Origin: a virus
IMG/VR virus record: IMGVR_UViG_3300032285_000689
Location: 1-24,041 of that record
Length of the DNA: 24,041 nt
Direction: 5' to 3' (one strand)
In this document: positions 18,901 through 24,041 of the stretch, piece by piece
How the letters are laid out: each line of letters opens with the position of its first letter
Position numbering within the stretch: position 1 is the stretch's first letter
Made by a program: the position numbers and the translations under genes
Notes under the pieces: model-generated
Told to the model about the DNA's origin: nothing
Seen by the model: only the letters and a program-made list of their open reading frames with translations
Database searches by the model: none

Positions 18901-21900
18901 TAGAAACAGTAGAAGCTCGCGGACTATTAATTACAGCAACACTAAAACAGGCGCAATTAAGCTGTCAGGTAACCAACGGAAGGATCACTTCGGTATCTAT
19001 TGATGATCCTGGATACGGATATAAAATTGCTCCAACTGTTTTAGTAATGGGAGTGTCCGCTAATAACGCAGTAATTAAAACTGTAATTGATTCAGTTACT
19101 GGGTCAATTGTAGATACTATAATTGACAATCCTGGATACGGTTTTGTTACAGCGCCATCACTACTGGTCAGACCATTTACTGTGGTTGTTCAAATTGATC
19201 CAGAATTCTCCAGCAAGTGGAGTAAATTTGAATGGAACGGATCTACCTGGGTACGAACATATACACAAGAATTTGATACATCAATGTATTGGAAATATGT
19301 TGATTGGGTTGACACCAGTTTTAACAAATTTAAAACACTATCTGCCACTGTAGAAGAAACATACGAATTGCCTAAATTAGATTTAGTATCGGGCGACTAT
19401 GTTAAACTTAATAATCCAGGAGATGGATATTATCTAATCTTAAGAAAAACAGATACAGGAATTAATGGAACATTTAATCCAGACTTTGATGTAGTGTATA
19501 GTGAAAAAGGTACAATCCAGATACTTGACACTATATGGGATTCTGCCAAGGCACAACTGGGATTTGATCAAGAAACAACGTATGATCAAACGCTGTATGA
19601 TCAAACTCCGGACGTTGAATTAAAGAATATTATTACCGCAATTAAAAATGACCTATTTGTAGGAAGTTATAGAATCTATTGGAATAAGTTTTTCTTCAAA
19701 GCAGTAAAATATGCACTGACTGAGCAGAAATTATTAGATTGGGCATTTAAAACTACATTCATCAATGTTAATAATGCCGCCGGCGTATTAGATCAACGTT
19801 CTACCTACAGATTCCAGGATCCAACTTGGTATGAAAATTATCTAGAGGAAATCAAACCATTCCATACTAAGATAAGAAATTACCAGGTAAATTACCAAAT
19901 AGGTAAATCTAATGATGCACCGTATGAACTTAATAATACATATCTAACAGATTTTGATTTACCGCCGGCATACGATACTACGATCGATTCTTTCATTACT
20001 ATAGGTACTGGTAACGAATTAATTAATCAATATCCGTATAAAGCATGGAATGACAATTATGGATATGAAGTAGACAGCATTGAAATTATTTCAAATGGTG
20101 CAGGATACCGAACAACTCCTGTGGTTAACATTATTCCTGCCGCCGGCGACACTGGCAGTGGTGCAGAAGCAGTAGCGTACATTGCCTACGGAAAAGTAAG
20201 AGAAATAGTATTAACAAAACCTGGTAGCGGATATACTAAAACGCCAACAGCAATAATTGTTGGCGGAGGCGATTCTAATCTAACTCCAGCTACTGCCTAT
20301 GTTAGATTAGCAAACCATAAAGTTAGATCTAATGTTGTTAAGATGAAATTTGATCGAGTCACATCTAATACTTCAACATTTGAAATACTTGATAAAACAG
20401 CTACTGACACATTTGTTGCTTCTGGATCTGATTTTATGTTTACCTTAACATGGTATGCATCTGCACTAGCATCTACTACTGAAATTACGATAGATGGTAT
20501 AACTTTGCTATCCAGTGATTATGCTATTACTGAGTATTCCACATTGTATAACGGATACCATAAAAAATACAGCGAATTAGTGTTGTCGACAGTTCCTTCT
20601 AGAGGACAGACAATCCAAATATCTTATAACAAAAATATTGGGTTATACTCAGCGGCGGAACGTATTAGAGATTATTATCTACCTACTACCGGAATGCCAG
20701 GAAATGAGCTAGGCCAGCTAATGGAAGGCTTTGACTATCCTGGAGTTAATATAGACACATTACCCTTTGCCTATAGTTCTGCATGGGATGTTTTACCATA
20801 TGAACAAAGTTCGTATGCTAACGATATTGATTTCTTTACCACAATAGATATTTTGTCAACTGCGCCTGCAGGAACAGACACTGTAGTGTTATCTACTATT
20901 GATGGAGTAAAACTCGGGCAGTATGTTAACATCCTTAACACCAGTTCAATATCTAATGTGTTCTCTACAACTGCTAGTACTTTTGTAACAGCAATCAATA
21001 CTATTACCAACGCAATAAAATTTAATTCTACACTAAGTCAAACTGTGTCTGGAACCGTTGGTAGTGTAGTCGAATTGTGGAGTTTTAACGATGTGTCAAG
21101 CAATCTTGACACAGTTATCGACGGCGGCGATTTGGCCTATACCACAGCCTTAGGACTACGTCCGAGCGATATTATTATTGACGGCGATGGGTTCTTAACA
21201 CCGTATACTAGCCATGCTCCTGAAGAGGTAGTACCTGGAGAGGTTCAAGAAAGTTTAAGTATTAGTGTGTTCACTAGAGAGCCAGGCGGCAGTCCTTTAA
21301 TTGTAACGCAAACAACTATAATTGATTCAACATCAAGTTCTTACACTATTGATTTAAAACAACAACCTACAAGTACTTCTTCAGTGCTAGTATCTTACAA
21401 TGGAAAATATCTAACCTACGATATAGATTACAGTCTTAACGTAATTGAAAAGACAGTGACTATTAATACACAAAGTTCAATCGGTATTGTAGGAATAACA
21501 GTAGTCGGTGTCGGTGGAAGCGAAATACTTGGATCAAGTATAACGACATCCACTGGAGTAACCAAACAGATTGTTAATACATGGATTTCTTATAACAATG
21601 TTGGTAGCATATATGTTACTGTCAACGGAGAGACATTGTCGGAATCAACAGCAACTACTCTTAGATATTCATTAGCTCCGGTTAGTAAAAAGAATAATTT
21701 GGCACAACTAACTGTATATGGATTAAATCCAAATACTACAAATTTAATTCAGGCATGGTTCTTCCAAGCTGAATTTAAGGGATACAGTGAAATTAAAGAG
21801 CAGATAATAAAAATGCCAGGGCAACAAGTAAATGTTACCTTTGATGTTAACAATGCTACTCCGCCGGTTGGCTCTGGCTGGGTGCTAGAGGAAAACGAAT

Positions 21901-23486
21901 CTACAAGACAAATACAGGCTGGTTGGACAATGAAAGATTCTACCGGAGCAGAATATACAGTCACTTATGCATCTCATAATAATCTATTTAATGGATGGGG
22001 AGTTGGATTTAATCAAGCAATAACTATATATTGGCCTCTTGTTTTTAGATCGCCAGATATTGTATCTACTTCTACATTTACCTTAATACAGCCTCCGGGG
22101 AATTTAGGACCATTCCATGCGCAGGCTATTGTTGAATTAAATGGAAAACGATTGACTCCTCCAGCAACTACATATTATGCAGTAACGGATAGTCAACTAA
22201 TTTACGATATTCGACCAAATGAAAGTAATCCAGGTGGCATATTCGGAATGTCGACTCTTGAAGTATATGTAAACGGACAAAAAATAAGGCCGTATACTGA
22301 TTTTATTTTAGACCAAGCAAATAATCAAATAATATTTAATGCCGGATTCCTTACTATTGGCGATGTAATTGCTATTACTGTGATCTTAGGAGCAGAATAT
22401 TTAATTTATGATAACGAAGTTAGATTATTAACTTCAGTAGAAAGTGGCGACATAATTAAAATTATTACATTTACTAATCACGATGCCTCTAACATTAGAA
22501 CAGAAGTGTTCAGAGCATCATCCAGCAATAAGTATCGGATGGAACGTGCTGTAGTCGATGATAGTTATGTATGGGTTTCTATCGGCGGCAAGCCTTTAAC
22601 AAACAGTTACGATTTTAGAATATCTGAAGATCATCGCACTGTTGAGATTAATAGAGCATACGAATATAGTCTTTCAGACAAAGTTGTAATTACTAGTTTT
22701 AGTGATACATTTATAGGAAAGCAAGTTGGATTTAGAATATTTAAAGACATCTTTGGAAGAACATCGTATCTTCGTTATAGCGGAGCAAACACTACATACC
22801 TAGCTCAGGATTTAGCAATCACTGACGCTGAAATTCATGTAGTCAACGGCGACATCCTGCAAATTCCGTTACCCGGACAAAATATTCCTGGAGTTGTTTG
22901 GATTCAGGGAGAGCGCATTGAATACTTTACTAAAACTAAGAATACACTTGGACAACTAAGAAGAACAACATTAGGTACTGGCGCAAAAGAACTATATCTT
23001 TCTGGAACTACAGTTGTTGATCAAGGTAAAAATCAAGCAATTCCGTATACTGAAAATGTTATTTCTGACACATTCATTACTGCAAATACCACTTCTTATC
23101 TATTAGTTAATGTTGATCCTGTTCAGTCAACCGCTACAAATTCTATTGAAGTATTTTATGCAGGAAGAAAATTGAACAAATTTACAAGCATTACACATAA
23201 TTCAGCCCTAGCATACGATTCTGGTGAGAATAATAGCGATACATATTATGATCCAGAGTTTACTATTAACACGTTAACTAATACTTTAATACTTCGTGAC
23301 TTGCCCGAGTTAGATAAAAAATTATTAGTGGTGCAAAAACAAGCAGAACTTTGGTATAATCTTGGTTTAGGTACAGCAACTGATGGAACAGGTCTGCTCG
23401 ACAGCACAACTCCACAGGCCCGATTCTTGTTAGAAAAACAATCAGCTTTGCCTACAATTTATATAGAGCGCCAAACTTACAGTTAA
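9927..23486 (+). CDS. Giant modular baseplate protein in the gp7 position (4519 residues)
   Basis: One uninterrupted frame, about 500 kDa. It follows gp6 by two bases, where T4 has gp7 (about 1030 residues), the wedge protein linking core to periphery. I recognise segments typical of very long proteins in this place in environmental T4-like phages: NRASLDLNPWSRYNRWFH (about 362-379), WEMLGISIKPDWWDSYYGP (about 1109-1127), NWGSLFPGVEIAVYEWVES (about 2739-2757), YGIEIRPKQGMFVDRRAAL (about 2931-2949), and near the C-terminus FRIFKDIFGRTSYLRYSG and GQLRRTTLGTGAKELYLSGT. Inserted modules: a cupredoxin-like domain (152-256), CBM5/12-like modules (about 1410-1451 and 1664-1708), an FG-GAP beta-propeller (about 2070-2625), GxGY repeats (about 3019-3085 and 3384-3445) and NG...DY beta modules (mostly 3518-4472). 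No signal peptide, transmembrane helix or catalytic motif was recognised. Base composition resembles the neighbours. True homology to gp7 is inferred from position only. The ribosome site is weak, so translation may be coupled to gp6. Confidence 0.75.
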   Translation: MARKSINFLPVYYRTDKNSKFLSSTLDQFISPPQLERLNGFIGSKLSPNYNPEKDQYISDPLPLRRKYQLEPGLIIRKKDGTVDRAYGYDDLINQVAYHGGNVDNLDKLFRPDTYSYDPQIDWDKLINYRNYYWLPTGPEPIRITGTQRELVSTFTVTLNSDGRFFVFSPDGITESPQITLYRGVTYVFNVVTDHKFYIRNNPDYSITDLYTTDVVGNGSAEGQVIITVTDTTPTVLFYGADSDQIGIGKIVIKSITENSFIDVDNEIAGKAQFKSGNGVEFVNGLKVTFGGTVMPDTYANKTYIVEGVGKSIKLVDYDLLVTPETSAELYNSNFDAENFDEFPFDNFKNIPIDPSYVTINRASLDLNPWSRYNRWFHANVLTAVAEANGESVILPTDKQAQRPIVEFIPNLQLFNFGNRAVANITLMDTSVKDAFSNVEGSASYWVDGVLLDQGHRVVFNADTDPLVRGRIYEVNFVTIENRRKISLVPTEDSIPFTGACVAVDQGTNNFGDWWYNTDSWIYSQQKTTINQAPLFDVFDNLGNSYGGDSYTSNFEGTRVFGYGVGTGANDPILGFPLQYKNTYLESSFLFLNYFNTDQVIRVFPDIAETFPVSRGYLKLNENTTTYLNVWTKSNEYKIPVIQFQVTETVTDQIEITVFDNPGYITDFVIDVYVDNSKYKLDQDYTLVAENNLLFVKFTTDVAVGSKVKFEILSDTAANVDGTYLTPINLTNNPLNGPVAELTLSELYDHVHTMVNRDPEFSGSYIGVSNLSQLPNTTAYGTRIISSANPLSMAQYFISNKDNNLIEAIQQANDDYNQFKLNLIRTISQLENNASAPELLDTAISVLNSSKNTSFAYLLSDMVPYGTNKKTRQYTVTDSRNTDYSITNIFNPDAVSNQAVLVYLNGEQLILGKDYSFNQYETSVGLLVNVIPGDQITIYEYLDTDGCYIAPTPTKLGLYPKYQPSIYLDTSYANGPVNVIQGHDGSLLVAFNDYRDAVILEYEKRIYNNIKTTYDSDLFDINSLLPGVFRNELYSYRETYNLVTDLFVQWAGKYGVDVETNLTYDIDNHKTYNYKSAVDYVFNKPLPGSWRAIYKYYFDTDRPNTHPWEMLGISIKPDWWDSYYGPAPYTAGNAKLWTDLEAGLIAQGPNAGINPLYARPGLGQIIPVDDSGNVIDVRSWAGIAANDSILDTDQEWAFSDWGPAENAWRKSSNWPFAIQIIMALLKPADYAAKLFDTSRMTLNNAGQYTYNVTNGFINPTDLVLFGDVDSNGNTIRASGYGVYVIEAGKKKANSYTSQLKNQLTYGNFNLFSKLGGFVNKDKLEIVIDAVQLDTKSTIPYLPDEDYTVHFNVSNPVETIAISGIIVIKLNGKFVVRGYDKKNLYFKTYKPIHLVSDPSIVIGGKSEEFLTWQTGQIYIAGQIVSYQNAYYRVIANHSAGATFNPVYYKSISVLPTVGGTSVQQALRYETQETVVSYGTKFSTVQEVTDFIYGYGKWLEEQGFIFDDYNSDFQQTINWSFTVREFVYWTTQNWADNSVITLSPFANKLKFKFQEGVVDNIFDSFYEYSLLRADGFAFPSNNFSSLRDGNLLTINTKNTYEGIFFARLNVVQKEHSLIFNNTTIFNDVLYQIDSGYRQYRVKLLGFKTAGWEGDFFSPGFVYDNASIQAWTPYVDYLPADVVEYVGKYYSAKLKITGSQSFDFTQWIPLNKAPTPQLLPNFDYKINQFEDFYSLDIDNFDAGQQKMAQHLTGYSPRNYLDNIFDNPISQYKFYQGYIREKGTKNSLTKLEKASTANLQGKLELYEEWAFRTGYFGSFSSFNEIEFPLREQDFVENSQLINFVSAVPQAENKLISYITPQDAVILPKDYVPGNTFVTSSGTFKNNNLILPHAGYVRLDDVAQSALNLGAITTSTNTITYQEGDKVWVAFNASGDWDVLRHTRQSNQIVNATLVSVGRVKIKTANNHSFKIDDLIQITNFDAGLNGSYFLDEINSLTEFTLPTQVQNIPVKLPPGVITKFESVRFKSVDDISKLKYIADIHPNELMWVDDIGDGRWGVLEKIKNYSQTESVAPTNYPGQDFGYKIAKQSNSSTVVVSAPNKTDAVGGHGRLYVYKLNGTTLRPVINYGFNEIDRKYRPQNDNTPFGDALFYDETDELIFASASKASFIRINNSPSYSRPINLSQPYYNTTTFVSLGAVKISGYFDSSFSETIPYAVITDPVPQNRSYFGTSIFVQRSTGTKILLVGAPGHTSTALTTATGLVYRFNVSIEESTAVTYTSTASITTGTVLIGSGATFDVTAAAGKYTTEFNGVGTTGTGYVVGNVLKITGDLLGGISPFNDLKIKISEVNALGSIVSYVTTGTGAFRTVSITTGSQTKLTLPTVITDNVHYQTSTSQFGAKIVGTQDGTTVAVSSPGVDHSKGAVHIYVLDNDEYQLTQTISSELAEFDNKIGYGSELGSEIAMSEDGTYLFVSSIKSRYDAIGPGRVWIYKINSTTGLYEILQEIANPTQEPKLNFGHAISISTDNTLLSITSQGDNFANRSTFDRETTTFDGDACRFGDIITGSGTAYVYNRYNELFLLAEELFDNTVDEYSSYGDSVVVSNDVVLVGSINSIVNGNQNGSLYIWNPIDTTKNSWNLYREQQPLIDIGLIKNASTIDALHESVLDYLDILDPLKGRIPGLADQELKYKTAFDPAIYEEGNDTVVVNADRFWTDDHVGELWWDLTSVKYVWYEQGELDYRKSNWGSLFPGVEIAVYEWVESSYNPSQWTLLADTNDGLTKGISGGPKFPDNTVYSTKQKYDNNTGEFSTLYYFWVKNKTIVPLSTTRKISAANVANLLTSPKSYGLEYLEILSSDAVALTNFQTNLIGDRVYLNIAFDNLGNNIKKHTEWALVQENNENSVIPKMLEAKLFDSLLGKDSVGNLVPDPSLPSRLKYGIEIRPKQGMFVDRRAALHNLVDYTNGVLSTIRTRGFFNFKNLNAKKEIPNALLGEYDLVVETVEARGLLITATLKQAQLSCQVTNGRITSVSIDDPGYGYKIAPTVLVMGVSANNAVIKTVIDSVTGSIVDTIIDNPGYGFVTAPSLLVRPFTVVVQIDPEFSSKWSKFEWNGSTWVRTYTQEFDTSMYWKYVDWVDTSFNKFKTLSATVEETYELPKLDLVSGDYVKLNNPGDGYYLILRKTDTGINGTFNPDFDVVYSEKGTIQILDTIWDSAKAQLGFDQETTYDQTLYDQTPDVELKNIITAIKNDLFVGSYRIYWNKFFFKAVKYALTEQKLLDWAFKTTFINVNNAAGVLDQRSTYRFQDPTWYENYLEEIKPFHTKIRNYQVNYQIGKSNDAPYELNNTYLTDFDLPPAYDTTIDSFITIGTGNELINQYPYKAWNDNYGYEVDSIEIISNGAGYRTTPVVNIIPAAGDTGSGAEAVAYIAYGKVREIVLTKPGSGYTKTPTAIIVGGGDSNLTPATAYVRLANHKVRSNVVKMKFDRVTSNTSTFEILDKTATDTFVASGSDFMFTLTWYASALASTTEITIDGITLLSSDYAITEYSTLYNGYHKKYSELVLSTVPSRGQTIQISYNKNIGLYSAAERIRDYYLPTTGMPGNELGQLMEGFDYPGVNIDTLPFAYSSAWDVLPYEQSSYANDIDFFTTIDILSTAPAGTDTVVLSTIDGVKLGQYVNILNTSSISNVFSTTASTFVTAINTITNAIKFNSTLSQTVSGTVGSVVELWSFNDVSSNLDTVIDGGDLAYTTALGLRPSDIIIDGDGFLTPYTSHAPEEVVPGEVQESLSISVFTREPGGSPLIVTQTTIIDSTSSSYTIDLKQQPTSTSSVLVSYNGKYLTYDIDYSLNVIEKTVTINTQSSIGIVGITVVGVGGSEILGSSITTSTGVTKQIVNTWISYNNVGSIYVTVNGETLSESTATTLRYSLAPVSKKNNLAQLTVYGLNPNTTNLIQAWFFQAEFKGYSEIKEQIIKMPGQQVNVTFDVNNATPPVGSGWVLEENESTRQIQAGWTMKDSTGAEYTVTYASHNNLFNGWGVGFNQAITIYWPLVFRSPDIVSTSTFTLIQPPGNLGPFHAQAIVELNGKRLTPPATTYYAVTDSQLIYDIRPNESNPGGIFGMSTLEVYVNGQKIRPYTDFILDQANNQIIFNAGFLTIGDVIAITVILGAEYLIYDNEVRLLTSVESGDIIKIITFTNHDASNIRTEVFRASSSNKYRMERAVVDDSYVWVSIGGKPLTNSYDFRISEDHRTVEINRAYEYSLSDKVVITSFSDTFIGKQVGFRIFKDIFGRTSYLRYSGANTTYLAQDLAITDAEIHVVNGDILQIPLPGQNIPGVVWIQGERIEYFTKTKNTLGQLRRTTLGTGAKELYLSGTTVVDQGKNQAIPYTENVISDTFITANTTSYLLVNVDPVQSTATNSIEVFYAGRKLNKFTSITHNSALAYDSGENNSDTYYDPEFTINTLTNTLILRDLPELDKKLLVVQKQAELWYNLGLGTATDGTGLLDSTTPQARFLLEKQSALPTIYIERQTYS
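10383..10695 (+). other. Cupredoxin-like domain lacking metal ligands (in giant protein, residues 152-256)
   Basis: The order ITLYRGVTYVFNV, then DHKFYIRN, then NGSAEGQVIITV, then VLFYGADSDQIGIGKIVI follows a motif of phage cupredoxin-like domains (RG.TY.F, GHPF, G...f.V, LYY.C..H..M.G.i). Only H195 of the usual ligands is kept. The positions expected for Cys, His and Met are A241, D244 and about G247, so copper binding is unlikely. Confidence 0.55.
14155..15050 (+). other. Two CBM5/12-like aromatic modules (in giant protein)
   Basis: Residues about 1410-1451 (TWQTGQIYIAGQIVSYQNAYY, then NP..YKSI) and about 1664-1708 (AWTPYVDYLPADVVEYVGKYY, then FTQWIPL) share the pattern W....Y..g..V.Y.g.yY.a.......f....W. 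This resembles the small chitin-binding-type modules of family CBM5/12. They are separated by about 210 residues. Sugar binding is possible but not demonstrated. Confidence 0.45.
16140..17805 (+). other. FG-GAP-type beta-propeller, seven blades (in giant protein, about 2070-2625)
   Basis: Seven repeats have an FG or YG start followed by strands ending in VVSAPN, LLVGAPG or AVSSPG and closing with a G.(V/L)Y(V/I)(Y/W) strand. Blade starts by nucleotide: about 16150 (DFGYKIAKQ), 16350 (PFGDALFYD), 16590 (YFGTSIFVQ), 17100 (QFGAKIVGT), 17275 (LGSEIAMSED), 17457 (NFGHAISIS) and 17690 (YGDSVVVSN). This matches integrin-type FG-GAP repeats, which fold as seven-bladed propellers. Calcium loops (DxDxDG) were not obvious. 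Blade 2 is degenerate. Confidence 0.6.
16737..17075 (+). other. Module inserted between propeller blades 3 and 4
   Basis: Residues about 2271-2383 interrupt the propeller. They contain TGTGYVVGNVLKITGDLLGG followed by SPFNDLKIKI and ending in a second TGTG. This is a recurring phage tail-fibre-type motif (GtGY.vGD.l.i.G..lGG..p.NDl.i.v). It appears to sit in the loop joining two blades, so it would project from the propeller surface. Confidence 0.5.
18981..20270 (+). repeat. Four GxGY repeats in two pairs (in giant protein)
   Basis: Pair one (18981-19170, residues about 3019-3082): RITSVSIDDPGYGYKIAPTV and SIVDTIIDNPGYGFVTAPSL. Pair two (20077-20270, residues about 3384-3445): SIEIISNGAGYRTTPVVNII and KVREIVLTKPGSGYTKTPTA. 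The two pairs are about 300 residues apart. They share the unit seen in gp6. Confidence 0.65.
20478..23340 (+). repeat. Array of NG...DY beta modules (C-terminal part of giant protein)
   Basis: At least five or six divergent units share the form V.V.(N/G)G..L....DY.......i.......GD.I.I. Examples: VLVSYNGKYLTYDIDYSL (about 3819), IYVTVNGETL (about 3895), LEVYVNGQKIRPYTDF (about 4111), VWVSIGGKPLTNSYDF (about 4214) and IEVFYAGRKL (about 4406). Related units lie earlier near 12615 (VLVYLNGEQLILGKDYSF) and 11925. They are too diverged to be recent duplications. Confidence 0.55.
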
Positions 23487-23506
23487 GAGCCAGAATTTAC
23501 TAGAGA

Positions 23507-23513
23507 ATAAATA
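23507..23513 (+). promoter_or_regulatory. Possible late promoter before the last gene
   Basis: ATAAATA lies in the 32-base gap between the giant gene and the next gene. It lacks the GCTATC extension of the other two promoters. Initiation at T4 spacing would be close to the first ATG (23519), which would favour the second in-frame ATG at 23543. Confidence 0.4.
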
Positions 23514-23518
23514 ACAAT

Positions 23519-24041
23519 ATGGAAGAATTTAAAGATAACAAAATGACTGAAAATCAACAAAATCCTGAAAATAAGCGTCCAGATGAACATGGCGGCGTAC
23601 ATCTTCAGGGTCATATTAAAATATTTGACCCTGAAACCAAAGAAGTATTTGTCGATAAACGTAATGCCATTCACTATGAAAATTTCAGTTATGCTCTAGC
23701 GCAGAGTATTAGTAATAACGGTGGTTTTATTGCCGACATGTGCTTTGGTAACGGCGGAAGTTTAGTAGATCCAACAGGTATTATTACCTATCTAACTCCT
23801 AATACCACTGGTATTGTTTCTAAGTTGTATAGTCCAACATATTCTAAGTCAGTTGATGCTACTAGTGTTCTGAATAAAGATCCTGTAAGAAATTTTATGG
23901 AAGTTCGCCATGTGAACGGTACATATTATACTGACATTCTAGTTACCTGTTTGTTAGATTATGGTGAACCTAGCGACCAATCAGCGTTTGACAACAGCAC
24001 AAGTCAAACTAGTTCTTCTGTTTTTGATGAATTAGGATTAC
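23519..24041 (+). CDS. Phage virion structural protein, unassigned (partial, C-terminus beyond right edge)
   Basis: An open frame of 174 codons to the right edge. Two in-frame starts are possible, 23519 and 23543 (MTENQQNPENK); neither has a good ribosome site. After a charged, low-complexity N-terminus of about 25 residues comes GGVHLQGHIKIFDPETKEVF, then DKRNAIHYENFSYALAQSIS, then DMCFGNGGSLVDPTGIITYL, then NGTYYTDILVTCLLDYGEPS. I recognise this as the style of virion proteins encoded beside the baseplate genes of environmental T4-like phages, but cannot tie it to a T4 gene. In T4 order this place would be gene 8, yet no gp8 motif was seen. The region FGNGGSLVDPTGI and the Tyr-rich strands suggest a beta-rich structural protein. 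Confidence 0.65.
   Translation, partial: MEEFKDNKMTENQQNPENKRPDEHGGVHLQGHIKIFDPETKEVFVDKRNAIHYENFSYALAQSISNNGGFIADMCFGNGGSLVDPTGIITYLTPNTTGIVSKLYSPTYSKSVDATSVLNKDPVRNFMEVRHVNGTYYTDILVTCLLDYGEPSDQSAFDNSTSQTSSSVFDELGL

Noticed and set aside
19570-19615. Tandem YDQT repeat (TTYDQTLYDQTPD) as a variable repeat
   Set aside because: Only two short copies, in a segment that looks like ordinary coding sequence of this family.
20771-21010. Minus-strand ORF opposite the giant gene, one of several such
   Set aside because: The giant frame is continuous and conserved-looking here; these short antisense frames have no supporting signals.
9927-23486. Giant frame as an assembly artefact or fusion of several genes
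   Set aside because: The frame is open throughout, family-typical segments occur from N- to C-terminus, and composition does not change; no internal start with a strong ribosome site was noticed.
1-24041. tRNA genes, CRISPR arrays, insertion sequences, integrase or attachment sites
   Set aside because: Looked for and not seen; coding is nearly continuous and the gaps are shorter than about 115 bases.

Overview
The window is a structural-gene segment of a T4-like myovirus (tailed phage with a contractile tail). The DNA is AT-rich (roughly 35-38% GC by eye) and coding is nearly gapless, with no tRNA, CRISPR array, insertion sequence or cellular housekeeping gene. The recognisable genes are a late sigma factor (gp55), baseplate gp53, hub/spike gp5, wedge gp25 and wedge gp6, in an order related to T4. 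The sequence style (gp5 without a lysozyme domain, a very long protein after gp6, GxGY and NG...DY repeats) resembles T4-like phages of marine and freshwater bacteria more than the enterobacterial T4 group. The host cannot be named from the sequence.

Layout. Positions 1-612 (minus strand) hold the 5' part of the gp55 late sigma factor gene, which runs off the left edge. Positions 613-725 are a compact divergent control region: a sigma70-like promoter and strong ribosome site facing left into gp55, a short hairpin, and a T4-type late promoter (TTAAATAC) facing right. From 726 to the right edge everything is on the plus strand: a tail-tube/baseplate junction protein (726-1466), gp53 (1466-1768), a probable hub protein (1772-3823), gp5 spike with a C-terminal M15 peptidase (3833-5788), gp25 (5797-6234), a second late promoter (about 6251-6274), gp6 (6292-9924), a 4519-residue giant protein in the place of T4 gp7 (9927-23486), and the start of another virion protein (23519 onward, incomplete).

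How it fits together. gp55 is expected to be made from a host-type promoter and then to redirect host RNA polymerase to TATAAATA-type late promoters such as those before 726 and 6292, which drive the baseplate genes. Plus-strand proteins would build the tail tip: tube initiator, hub, cell-wall-cutting spike, and the six wedges (gp25, gp53, gp6 and the gp7-position giant).

The most notable content is the giant. It carries a probable seven-bladed FG-GAP beta-propeller, a cupredoxin-like domain without its metal ligands, two chitin-binding-like (CBM5/12-type) modules, GxGY repeats shared with gp6, and a C-terminal series of small beta modules. Also notable are a 13-base identical late-promoter block and an apparent insertion of about 125 residues in gp55. 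Family names rest on recognition by eye and were not checked by database search.
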